A program made the position numbers and the translations under genes. Below, piece by piece: positions 40,227-47,973 of a stretch of DNA of 58,392 bases. Every line of letters begins with the position of its first letter. The first letter of the stretch is position 1. The DNA comes from Bacillota bacterium (lineage in GTDB: Bacteria; Bacillota; Clostridia; Christensenellales; Aristaeellaceae). The notes under the pieces are model-generated. The model had not been told where the DNA came from. It searched no databases and was given only the letters and a program-made list of their open reading frames with translations. The stretch spans positions 1 through 58,392 of the forward strand of contig JAEZHK010000062.1 of the NCBI GenBank assembly GCA_023416655.1, given 5' to 3'.

Positions 40227-41870
40227 ATGAACCGACGGCTGCGACTAACGTTCATCTGCCTTGTGATCTTGTCCCTGCTGGTGAGTTCGCTGACCAGCCT
40301 GGCCACTTCCGAAGCGCCGGCCAAAACCGCCCCTAATCCAAGTGTCGTCAGCATACCGGTTTCGACCATGTTCGCCGCCACCCCCGAGCTGGTCGCCTGG
40401 GTGGCCGGGCTGCCCACAGGATCTGGCCGCATCAGGAGCATCTCCTCCACCAACAGCATTTCGCCGCAGCGGTACGGCATTTTCGTCGTCCAGGCCAAGG
40501 TTTCTCCCGCCGCCCAGGCGTCACTCAACGATCTGGTCATGATGTATGATTCATCGAAGCTGACCTACCAGACCGTTAAGGCAAGCATTTCCAGGACATA
40601 CATGACGCTCACCTTCACGTTTGTGGCCGCAGGCGCCCCCGGCGGCACCAACCTAAGCTTCTACTCCAATACGAGGAAATCGGTCAAGGACACCACCAAG
40701 GTGACGATCAAGCCAGTGCCGGTCAATTCCGTATCCCTTGACACGACGTCGGCGACGCTGACCGTGGGCGGCACGCTGCAGTTAAACGCCACCGTACTGC
40801 CGGAGAACGCCTCCAACCGGTCGGTGAAGTGGTCCTCAAGCAGCAAAAGCATCGCGACAGTATCCTCCGCCGGGCTGGTCACAGCCAAGAAAATCGGCAA
40901 GGCCACCATCACCGTGGCAACCGTCAGCGGCGGCAAGAAAAAGACCTGCAAGATCACCGTCGTGAAAGCGACGCCTACGCCAACCCCCAAGCCCACCCCG
41001 ACGCCAACTCCCCCGCCCTCCAGTCCCGTGACATACCGCGCTTTGCTGATCGGCAACAGCGATTACCCCGGCACCGCAAATGACTTGCGCAGCGGTCCGT
41101 ACAACGACGTCACAATGTTGGCCAATGCGCTGAGCCGTTCCAGTCTGAACGGATTGACGTATTCGGGCAACATCTTTACAGCCGAGGATTTTTCCGCAAA
41201 CGGCATCCTATGGGCAATTGATCTGATGATTAACAAGGGCATCGATTCCAATGACGTTACGTTCTTCAGCTACAGTGGGCACGGCGTACAGATTGCCGCG
41301 ACCGAAGACCAGACTGGAATCGTGGGCACGGACAACGTTTACATCGACGTGCCAACGCTGAAGGCCGCCCTGGACGCAATCCCTGGCACGGTGATTGTCA
41401 TTCTGGACAGCTGCTACTCCGGCATGTTCATCGGCAAGAACGGGTCCAAGGGCATGGTCAAGTCTCCGGTCACGTTTAACCCGATCGCCTACAACAAGGT
41501 GATCAGGGACGCCTTCACAACGCCAGCGGCGAAAGGGTTAACCACCAGCAAGTACCACGTGATCACCGCCTGCCGTAAGGGCGAGACATCCATAAATGTC
41601 CCAGCTTTAAGCACCTCCGGTGGGATGATTTACACCGGTCTGGCGACCTTGTTCATCGCAATGGGCAGCGGATTCGATCTGTATGATACGGCTGATACCA
41701 CGCTCTTGGCCGACATTAACCATAACAACATCGCCACCATCAAGGAAGTTTTCGATTTCGCTGACGCAGAGGTGGATGCTCGCGTCGCTGCTCTGAACGA
41801 CCCGGAAATTACCCAGGACATGCAGTACTTCACCACGAACGACAATTACCCGCTCTTCGGTCGCAACTGA
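40227..41870 (+). CDS. secreted caspase-like (C14) protease with BIG2 domain
   Basis: 547 residues. Signal peptide at about 1-28. A cohesin/dockerin-unrelated beta region with FVVQAKVSPAAQASLNDLVMMYDSSKLTYQ covers about 90-165. A BIG2 domain follows (about 168-247; KWSSSSKSIATVSSAGLVTAKK), then a short TPTPKPTPTP linker and the caspase-fold domain (about 268-547). Motifs: TYRALLIGNSDYPG, GPYNDVTMLANAL, VTFFSYSGHG with His352, and VIVILDSCYSGMFIG with Cys396. It aligns along its whole length with the protein at 42538. The fold family usually cuts after Arg/Lys or Asp; specificity here is unknown. AGGAGG precedes the ATG. Confidence 0.88.
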   Translation: MNRRLRLTFICLVILSLLVSSLTSLATSEAPAKTAPNPSVVSIPVSTMFAATPELVAWVAGLPTGSGRIRSISSTNSISPQRYGIFVVQAKVSPAAQASLNDLVMMYDSSKLTYQTVKASISRTYMTLTFTFVAAGAPGGTNLSFYSNTRKSVKDTTKVTIKPVPVNSVSLDTTSATLTVGGTLQLNATVLPENASNRSVKWSSSSKSIATVSSAGLVTAKKIGKATITVATVSGGKKKTCKITVVKATPTPTPKPTPTPTPPPSSPVTYRALLIGNSDYPGTANDLRSGPYNDVTMLANALSRSSLNGLTYSGNIFTAEDFSANGILWAIDLMINKGIDSNDVTFFSYSGHGVQIAATEDQTGIVGTDNVYIDVPTLKAALDAIPGTVIVILDSCYSGMFIGKNGSKGMVKSPVTFNPIAYNKVIRDAFTTPAAKGLTTSKYHVITACRKGETSINVPALSTSGGMIYTGLATLFIAMGSGFDLYDTADTTLLADINHNNIATIKEVFDFADAEVDARVAALNDPEITQDMQYFTTNDNYPLFGRN

Positions 41871-42006
41871 TTCCGGGCCAGAGGACGACATGGGCAGGCG
41901 CATCGCGCCTGCCCATGTCAGACCATCAGCAAAAGCGCTCAGCCCCCAGTGGCTGGGCCAATTTTATTAAGTAGAAAGGAAAAACCAAACGGAGAAAACA
42001 GAGCGG

Positions 42007-42287
42007 ATGCCGAACAACCCATCTATCGCGCCCGCCCGCGGCGTACTGTCCATGGCCCGCGCAATGATGAGGGCTTCCGCGGGCAGCCAGTTCTTCGCCA
42101 TGCACCAGGACACCCAACACCTGGACGGCCAATACGCGGCGTTCGGCAAGGTTACGCGGGAGTTGGAAACCATGGAGCCATTGCCGCTATCCGGACCGAG
42201 GCGCAGGACCGCTCCGTAACTCCACAGCGGCTGAAGGAGGTCTCCGTCGATACTTAGGGCAAAAAGTACGCTGTCCGCAAGATGTAA
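42007..42287 (+). pseudogene. broken cyclophilin copy
   Basis: Remnant of a gene like 39192-39704. Only the C-terminal half remains: ARGVLSMARAMM, SAGSQFFAMHQDTQHLDGQY and AAFGKVT match the intact protein closely. The N-terminal catalytic half (FHR) is missing. A frameshift near 42175 moves the match to another frame (IAAIRTEAQDRSVTPQRLKE), and an in-frame TAG (VSVDT-stop) interrupts it before the final KM. It lies between the two caspase-like genes in the same relation as the intact cyclophilin to the first. Confidence 0.85.
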
Positions 42288-42335
42288 CCTTTCCTCGCTC
42301 ATCAGCACATTTGACGTTACAGATCCAGCAAACCC

Positions 42336-42366
42336 GCCCGTCGGCAACCCGCCGGGCGCGTTTTTT
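42336..42366 (+). terminator. terminator remnant after the cyclophilin pseudogene
   Basis: GCCCG..CGGGC hairpin followed by GTTTTTT. Confidence 0.55.
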
Positions 42367-42385
42367 CGCAGAAGTCTTCCGATTT

Positions 42386-42410
42386 GTGTTGAATATTGCA
42401 ATATTAACAC
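42386..42410. promoter_or_regulatory. near-perfect inverted repeat upstream of the third caspase-like promoter
   Basis: GTGTT-G-AATATTGCAATATT-AACAC is a 24-25 nt palindrome with one unpaired base, ending 28 nt before the -35 box. It could be a regulator-binding site. Confidence 0.45.
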
Positions 42411-42438
42411 GAAAATGCATTACACTTTCAGATAGGTC

Positions 42439-42467
42439 TTGACGATATCTGTAACATCAGATACAAT
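42439..42467 (+). promoter_or_regulatory. sigma-A promoter of the third caspase-like gene
   Basis: TTGACG (42439-42444), 17 bp, TACAAT (42462-42467). Confidence 0.8.
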
Positions 42468-42537
42468 GCAGATACAAGAATTACCAATCCACCGTCCCGG
42501 GCGCGGGACGGGACCGGCTCTTCGAGGAGGGTAACAA

Positions 42538-44283
42538 ATGAAGCGGTTCGCGCTGAAGTCCCTGGTCATGGTTCTGATCGTGTCGCTCTTGGGCTTTTCC
42601 ATGCCGGTGGTATCCGTCGCCGCCACGTACAATGCCCGCGTGTCGATGAAGCAGCTCATCGCGGGGAACCTGCTGACGCAGAACGGGACGGCCGCCATTA
42701 CAAAGCAGGCGGGTTCCACCAGAAAAATCGTCGCGCCCGGCGGCAAGTCGGCCAAGCGCTACGCAACCTTCTCGATCGATGTCAAGGTCGCCCCCGCCTC
42801 CCAGAAGGCGCTGGAGGACCTGAACGTCACGTACAACTCTTCCAAGCTCACGCTGCAGTCCGCCAGCTACACCGTCTCCCCGACGTACATGACGGTTAAA
42901 ATCAACTTCGCGGCCGTCGGCTCGCCCTCAAAAACCAGCGTGAAGTTCTTCTCGGGATCGAAGAAGTCTATCAAGGCCGTCACGAATGTCAAAATCCAGC
43001 CCATCCCGGTCACCGGCGTCATGCTGAACACTTACAGCTCGTCGATGAAAATCGGGGACAAGGTGCAGCTTACCGCCAGCGTACTGCCGGCAAACGCCTC
43101 CAATCAAAACGTCAAATGGACCACCAGCAATAAAAGCGTCGTAACCGTCAACTCTTCCGGTCAGATCACCGCCGTCGGTTCAGGCACCGCCACCATCTTT
43201 GCGACCAGCGCGAGCGGCCTAAAGCGCGCCGGCTGCCAGGTCTCCGTCGCGCGGCCTGCGCCGACGCCCACCCCCACCCCGAAACCCACACCCACGCCGA
43301 CCCCGAAACCCACGCCAACCCCCACCCCGAAGCCCACCGCAACCCCCACCCCGACGCCTGTCGCCCCCGCAAAGCCCGCCAGCACCCCGACGCCTACGCC
43401 CACCCCCACGCCGACGCCTACCCCGACGCCCAAGCCCGCCCCGGCGCCCACCCCCACCCCGGCGCCGGTTGTGAAAAATACCACGTACCGCGCGCTGCTG
43501 ATCGGCAACGAAGCCTACTCCACCCGGCTCAGAGGGCCCTACAACGACCTGATCGCAATGAACGCTGTCCTCTCCCGCTCGAGCCTGGACGGCGAGACCT
43601 ATACCGGCAACATCACCGTCCTCAAGGACCAGAAAAAAGCCGACATCCTGACGGCCATCGCAAGCCTCGCCACGAAGACCGACAGCGACGACGTATCCTT
43701 CTTCTACTACTCCGGACACGGCGCGCAAGGGTCGGTCACCGAGTCGGCCACGGGCCTGTGGTGCGTGGACAACAAGCTCCTGTCGGTGACGGAATTGAAG
43801 ACCGCGCTGGACAAGGTCCCGGGCACGGTGGTCGTGGTTCTGGACTCCTGCTTCTCCGGCATGTTCATCGGCAAGAGCACCTCCGTCAGTGCGTCGAGCT
43901 TTGACAGTACCGTGATGGACGCCTTCACAAGACCCATCGTGTCCAAGGGGCTGACCTCCAGCAAGTACCACGTGATCACCGCCTGCCGGAAGGCCGAGAC
44001 GAGCGTGTCCGTCGGCTACAGCTACAGCGGCGCTGTGACCTACGTAGGCCTGGCCACCTACTACCTCGCCGTCGCGGGCGGCTATGACCTGTTCAACCCC
44101 ACCGACACCAACTTCTACGGCGACAGATCGCCCGCGGACAATGTTGGCACCCTGATTGAGCTGTTCAGCTATGCCGACCTCAACGTGGACCGATTCGTGA
44201 TCGCCTGCAACTCCGCCTACCTGACGCAGGACATGCAGTACTATTCGGAAGACGAGAACTTCCCGCTGCTGGGCCGCTCCTGA
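42538..44283 (+). CDS. secreted caspase-like (C14) protease with BIG2 domain and Pro/Thr linker
   Basis: 581 residues. Signal peptide at 1-28 (ending VSVAA). An N-terminal beta region is homologous to the protein at 40227. A BIG2 domain covers about 157-238 (KWTTSNKSVVTVNSSGQITAVG). A linker of about 75 residues (about 241-315) is built of PTPTPKPT-type units. The caspase-fold domain follows: TYRALLIGNEAYST, GPYNDLIAMNAVL, VSFFYYSGHG with His394, and VVVVLDSCFSGMFIG with Cys438; a closing QDMQYYSEDENFPLLGRS matches the paralogue. GAGGAGGGTAAC precedes the ATG. The linker DNA is repetitive and may vary in length. Confidence 0.88.
   Translation: MKRFALKSLVMVLIVSLLGFSMPVVSVAATYNARVSMKQLIAGNLLTQNGTAAITKQAGSTRKIVAPGGKSAKRYATFSIDVKVAPASQKALEDLNVTYNSSKLTLQSASYTVSPTYMTVKINFAAVGSPSKTSVKFFSGSKKSIKAVTNVKIQPIPVTGVMLNTYSSSMKIGDKVQLTASVLPANASNQNVKWTTSNKSVVTVNSSGQITAVGSGTATIFATSASGLKRAGCQVSVARPAPTPTPTPKPTPTPTPKPTPTPTPKPTATPTPTPVAPAKPASTPTPTPTPTPTPTPTPKPAPAPTPTPAPVVKNTTYRALLIGNEAYSTRLRGPYNDLIAMNAVLSRSSLDGETYTGNITVLKDQKKADILTAIASLATKTDSDDVSFFYYSGHGAQGSVTESATGLWCVDNKLLSVTELKTALDKVPGTVVVVLDSCFSGMFIGKSTSVSASSFDSTVMDAFTRPIVSKGLTSSKYHVITACRKAETSVSVGYSYSGAVTYVGLATYYLAVAGGYDLFNPTDTNFYGDRSPADNVGTLIELFSYADLNVDRFVIACNSAYLTQDMQYYSEDENFPLLGRS
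43255..43470 (+). repeat. low-complexity tandem repeat coding for the Pro/Thr/Lys linker
   Basis: Imperfect tandem units such as ACCCCGAAACCCACGCC and CCGACGCCTACGCCC encode PTPTPKPT repeats within the third caspase-like gene. Slippage could change linker length between strains. Confidence 0.75.
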
Positions 44284-44332
44284 CGAATGCAACCGTGAAT
44301 ACGCCGGGCCAACCTCCAGCCCCGCGTAAGGC

Positions 44333-44364
44333 GCGCCCCAAAACCCTGAAGGGTTTTGGGGCGC
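44333..44364 (+). terminator. hairpin after the third caspase-like gene
   Basis: GCGCCCCAAAACCC pairs with GGGTTTTGGGGCGC, a perfect 14-bp stem with a short loop; no T-tract. Confidence 0.6.
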
Positions 44365-44415
44365 AGATCTTTGTATTGAGAGGAACAGAGCGCCGTATTT
44401 TGGACCAGACCTAGC

Positions 44416-44829
44416 TTACGCCGCCGCCCGGGTGCGGCGCTTTGCGCGCCTGTGCGGACGGATGTTGGCCGTCACCGCGCCCGCGAGCGCCCCGACCAGC
44501 GCGCCCATCAGAAACTCCGTGACCAGAAGGCCCGCGGGCGCCATCCGCCCGTCGATGGCGCAGTACAGCGCGTAACCCAGCACCATGTACAGCGTGCCGA
44601 CGACCGCGCCCATCACAAAGCCGCGCCGACCGCCAAAGCCGACCGCCACCGCCGCGCCCAGCGCGATGCTGATGGCCTTGAGCGCCTGGTTGATCGCCAG
44701 CACCGCGCCATCGCTGACGCCGGTCAGCACCACCACGCCGGCCAGCAGCGCCATGCCCGCCAGCGTCGCCAGCGTCGCCGTGCCCAGCCCTTTCACAAGC
44801 GCGAAAATCGTCGCCCGCCGCTCCACCAT
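44416..44829 (-). CDS. TIGR04086-family membrane protein
   Basis: 137 residues with four hydrophobic helices (about 12-34, 42-62, 65-90 and 98-122), followed by a basic tail (RPHRRAKRRTR). The ATG at 44829 has GGAGGGG upstream; longer in-frame starts run into the structured repeat. Small four-helix proteins of this kind are common in Clostridia beside yajC and are annotated TIGR04086; function unknown. It lies downstream of yajC on the same strand, separated by a repeat copy and a hairpin. Confidence 0.75.
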   Translation of the reverse strand: MVERRATIFALVKGLGTATLATLAGMALLAGVVVLTGVSDGAVLAINQALKAISIALGAAVAVGFGGRRGFVMGAVVGTLYMVLGYALYCAIDGRMAPAGLLVTEFLMGALVGALAGAVTANIRPHRRAKRRTRAAA

Positions 44830-44903
44830 GCATCCCCTCCTCGCCCAAGCGTATGTCCCCGGGCACAAAAAAAGACCGCCCCTCACAAGGAAGCAATCTT
44901 TAG

Positions 44904-45057
44904 GCGTTGAAAAACCCCGAGGGTTTTTCAACGCGAAGGAGGAAGCCTGCGCGCGCCTGAAATTCTCTGGAATTTCCGGGCGGCGCACTGACTAAGGTAT
45001 TGTTTCCGATACCAGTTCTGTTAAAACACGTTCCCGGCGCACAGGTCGCCGGGAACG
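44904..45057 (-). repeat. structured dispersed repeat, short form, copy S5 (partly decayed)
   Basis: Minus orientation between yajC and the TIGR04086 gene. Stems 4 (GCGTTGAAAAA/TTTTTCAACGC), 3 and 1 are intact; stem 2 is shortened (GTTTCC.. to ..AAAAC) and no longer pairs well. Confidence 0.75.
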
Positions 45058-45110
45058 TTTGGAAGGTACGAACACCCGCGGTGGGTTAAGCAAACCGGCC
45101 CTTTCCTTAC

Positions 45111-45144
45111 GCAAACAAAAGCCGCTTTTGCGGCTTTTGTTTGC
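45111..45144. terminator. yajC terminator
   Basis: GCAAACAAAAGCCGC pairs perfectly with GCGGCTTTTGTTTGC around TTTT; reading on minus it follows the yajC stop. Confidence 0.75.
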
Positions 45145-45167
45145 AAGCGGCGGCTTTGCCGCCCAGG

Positions 45168-45575
45168 TTAAATCTGCGGTTCGACGTCGTTCTCCAGCGG
45201 CGCGTCCTCCACGGAGCGGATCGCCCAGCGGGCGAAGATCAGCGGGGTCTTCTGCGCGCCGACGACCACCAAGACGGTGTCGTCCTTGATGGCGGTTACG
45301 GTGCCGAAAACGCCACCGATGGTGCAGATGCGGTCGCCCGCCTTCAGGTTGGCGAGCATGCTCTTGACAGCCTTGTCCTTCTTGCGCTGCGGGCGGATCA
45401 GGACGAACCAGAAAACCACGACGATCGCGACCATCGGCAGCAGCTGGACGAGCGTGCCGACCAGTCCGCCGCTCTGGTCCACACCAGGGGCCGCGGTGGC
45501 GCCCGGCGCGAGAGACGCGACGGCAGCGGGGGCCGAAGTCGCGGCGTCCAGAAGCCAGTTGAAGCCTGTGAACAT
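45168..45575 (-). CDS. yajC: preprotein translocase subunit YajC
   Basis: Single-pass membrane protein that associates with SecDF. 135 residues. An Ala/Pro-rich N-terminal stretch (about 10-38) precedes the transmembrane helix (LVQLLPMVAIVVVFWFVLI), then the conserved RPQRKKDKAVKSMLANLKAGDRI block and a small beta domain. GGAGGAAACAAC precedes the ATG at 45575. It has its own promoter (45608-45636) but also follows tgt on the same strand. secD and secF are not in the window. Confidence 0.92.
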   Translation of the reverse strand: MFTGFNWLLDAATSAPAAVASLAPGATAAPGVDQSGGLVGTLVQLLPMVAIVVVFWFVLIRPQRKKDKAVKSMLANLKAGDRICTIGGVFGTVTAIKDDTVLVVVGAQKTPLIFARWAIRSVEDAPLENDVEPQI

Positions 45576-45607
45576 GTTGTTTCCTCCAAAATAAATCATA
45601 CTGCTTT

Positions 45608-45636
45608 ATTATACTTGAGTTTGCGCGGGAGCACAA
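45608..45636 (-). promoter_or_regulatory. sigma-A promoter of yajC
   Basis: Minus strand TTGTGC (45631-45636), 17 bp, TATAAT (45608-45613). Confidence 0.72.
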
Positions 45637-45766
45637 CGGCTAAAACGCTCGCCAGGCGGACATTGCTGTAAAATTTTTGTTTGAATGCATACGAAGCGCG
45701 GCGGAAAATTCGACCCCATTCCCTCGCGATTGCTTGCACGGAAGGCGAAGGCGATTACCCTTGCCG

Positions 45767-46891
45767 CTACCATGCGCCCCGGCCGTGGCTGGCGTAGAAT
45801 TCCTCCGCCCAGTCGCGGGTGGCATCCTGTTCGATGGCGGCGCGCATCTCCTCCATCATCCGTGTCAGAAAGCGCAGGTTGTGGATGGAGCAGAGCCGAA
45901 GTGCCAGGATCTCCTCCGCCTTCAGAAGATGGCGGATGTAGGCGCGGGAGTAGTTGCGGCAGGCGTAGCAGTCGCAGCCCTCCTCGAGGGGGCCGAAGTC
46001 CCGCGCGCTGGCGGCGTTGCGCACCACCAGACGCCCATTGCGCGTGAACACGGTGCCGTTCCGCGCCACGCGGGTGGCCAGCACGCAGTCAAACATGTCC
46101 ACGCCGCGGAGAACGCCCTCGATCAGGCAGTCGGGCGAGCCCACGCCCATCAGGTAGCGGGGCTTGCCCTCCGGCAGGATCGGGCAGACCACGTCCAGCA
46201 TGCGGTACATGATGTCCTTGGGCTCCCCCACCGAGAGGCCGCCGATGCCGTAGCCGGGCAATTCCCGCGCGGCGGCCTGCCGCGCGCTCTCGGCGCGAAG
46301 CTCCTCGAAGAACGCGCCCTGGACGATGCCGAAGAGCGCCTGGTCCTCCCGCGTCTTGGAGGCGATGCAGCGGTCCAGCCAGCGGACGGTGCGCCCGAGT
46401 GCCGTGGCCGCGGTCTTCTCATCGCAGGGCCAGGCGGTGCACTCGTCAAACTGCATCATGATGTCGGAGCCCAGCGCCTCCTGGATCGCGACGGCGCGCT
46501 CCGGCGACAGAAAGCGGCTGCTGCCGTCGAGGTGCGAGCGGAAGGACACGCCATCCTCCCGCACTTTCCGCAGCGCGGCCAGCGAGAACACCTGGAACCC
46601 GCCGCTGTCCGTCAGGATGGGCCGGTCCCAGTTCATGAACTTGTGCAGCCCGCCCGCTTCCTTCACCAGGTCTTCTCCGGGCCGAAGGTGCAGGTGGTAG
46701 GTGTTGGCGAGGATGATGTCCGCGCCAATCTCCTTGACTTCTTCCGGCGACAGCGTCTTGACCGACGCCTGGGTGCCCACCGGCATGTACACCGGCGTCT
46801 CGATGATCCCGTGGGGCGTGTGCAGCCTGCCCCTGCGCGCGCCTGTCTTGCTGCAGATGTGCAGGAGTTCAAATTCAAAGGGCTTGGGCAA
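45767..46891 (-). CDS. tgt: tRNA-guanine transglycosylase (Tgt)
   Basis: Exchanges G34 for the queuosine precursor preQ1 in tRNAs with GUN anticodons. 374 residues, normal length. The active-site nucleophile region is MFDCVLATRVARNGT, the base-binding loop is LTDSGGFQVFS, and the zinc site is CDCYACRNYSRAYIRHLL. I chose TTG 46891 (first residues MPKPFEFELLH) because AGGAGG lies 8 nt upstream and no ATG fits. It is 42 nt after queA in the ruv-que operon. Confidence 0.97.
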   Translation of the reverse strand: MPKPFEFELLHICSKTGARRGRLHTPHGIIETPVYMPVGTQASVKTLSPEEVKEIGADIILANTYHLHLRPGEDLVKEAGGLHKFMNWDRPILTDSGGFQVFSLAALRKVREDGVSFRSHLDGSSRFLSPERAVAIQEALGSDIMMQFDECTAWPCDEKTAATALGRTVRWLDRCIASKTREDQALFGIVQGAFFEELRAESARQAAARELPGYGIGGLSVGEPKDIMYRMLDVVCPILPEGKPRYLMGVGSPDCLIEGVLRGVDMFDCVLATRVARNGTVFTRNGRLVVRNAASARDFGPLEEGCDCYACRNYSRAYIRHLLKAEEILALRLCSIHNLRFLTRMMEEMRAAIEQDATRDWAEEFYASHGRGAW

Positions 46892-46933
46892 AGGGTCGTC
46901 CTCCTATGGTTGGGGCCGTTGTGACGACAGCCC

Positions 46934-47956
46934 CTAGTGGATGAACATCGCGTCGCCGAAGGAAAAGAATCGGTATCGCTGAAGCACGGCTTCCCGGTAG
47001 GCGGCCAGCGTCTTCTCACGGCCCATGAGCGCCGACACCAGCATGATCAGCGTGGAGCCGGGCAGGTGGAAGTTGGTGATGAGCGCGTCCACCATCCGGA
47101 AGCGGTAGCCGGGAGTGATGAAGATGTCCGTCCAGCCGGAGCCGGGCCGGAGCCCCCCATCCGACGCCGCCGATTCCAGCGTGCGCACGCTGGTGGTGCC
47201 CACCGCGATCACCCTGCGGCCCTCGGCCTTGGCGTGGTTGACCGCCTCCGCCGCCTCCGGGGTGACTTCATAGAACTCGCTGTGCATCTTGTGCTCGGAC
47301 ACGTCCTCCGACTTGACCGGGCGGAATGTGCCAAGGCCCACGTGCAAAAGCACCGGCACAACCTCGACGCCCATCGAGCGGATCTTCTCCAGAAGCTCGG
47401 GCGTGAAGTGCAGGCCCGCCGTCGGAGCGGCGGCGGAGCCCACCGCGCGGGCGTAGACGGTCTGATACCGCTCGCGGTCCATGAGCTTTTCGTGGATGTA
47501 GGGGGGTAGCGGCATCTCGCCCAAATCGCCCAGCGCCGCCTCCAGCGAGCCGCTGGCGACGTCAAAGCGCACCACGCGGCCGCCCGCGTCGGTGGGGGCC
47601 TCGATGGTGGCGGTCAGCCGCCCGCCGCCGAAGGAAACTTTCGCGCCCGGTTTCAGCTTCTTTCCGGGCTTGACCAATGTCTCCCAGGATACAGGCGAGA
47701 GCTGGCGGAGCAGCAGCACCTCGCAGGCGCCGCCGCCGGGCCTCTCCCCGATCAGGCGCGCCGGCATCACCCGCGTGTCGTTGACAACCAAGACATCGCC
47801 CGGCTTCAGATAACCGGGCAGGTCGTAGAAATGCCTGTGCTCCATGGCCCCGTCCGCGCGGCCCACCGCGAGCAGCCTGCTGTGGTCGCGCGGTTCGATG
47901 GGCGTCTGGGCGATCAGTTCTTCCGGCAGGTCATAGAGAAAATCGCTCGTCTTCAT
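46934..47956 (-). CDS. queA: S-adenosylmethionine:tRNA ribosyltransferase-isomerase (QueA)
   Basis: Transfers the ribosyl part of SAM to preQ1-modified tRNA to make epoxyqueuosine. 340 residues, normal length. Motifs: MKTSDFLYDLPEELIAQ at the start, VVNDTRVMPARL, TAGLHFTPELL, HVGLGTFRPV and NFHLPGSTLIMLVSA. It starts 17 nt after ruvB and precedes tgt, the usual queuosine pair in Firmicutes. Confidence 0.97.
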   Translation of the reverse strand: MKTSDFLYDLPEELIAQTPIEPRDHSRLLAVGRADGAMEHRHFYDLPGYLKPGDVLVVNDTRVMPARLIGERPGGGACEVLLLRQLSPVSWETLVKPGKKLKPGAKVSFGGGRLTATIEAPTDAGGRVVRFDVASGSLEAALGDLGEMPLPPYIHEKLMDRERYQTVYARAVGSAAAPTAGLHFTPELLEKIRSMGVEVVPVLLHVGLGTFRPVKSEDVSEHKMHSEFYEVTPEAAEAVNHAKAEGRRVIAVGTTSVRTLESAASDGGLRPGSGWTDIFITPGYRFRMVDALITNFHLPGSTLIMLVSALMGREKTLAAYREAVLQRYRFFSFGDAMFIH

Positions 47957-47973
47957 TCAGGGAAGCTTCTCAC

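Noticed and set aside
42386..42410. Redox-regulator Rex operator
   Set aside because: The arm spacing does not match the TTGTTAA-N4-TTAACAA pattern, so only an unnamed palindrome is reported.
43255..43470. CRISPR-like direct repeats
   Set aside because: Units are short, unspaced and in frame with a Pro/Thr linker; no spacers or cas genes.
43219..44292. Minus-strand Gly/Arg-rich open frame over the Pro/Thr repeat
   Set aside because: It is the reverse reading of the PT-linker repeat and the caspase domain.
44830..44988. N-terminal extension of the TIGR04086 protein
   Set aside because: The extra codons translate a structured repeat; the same peptide motif appears in shadow frames of other repeat copies.
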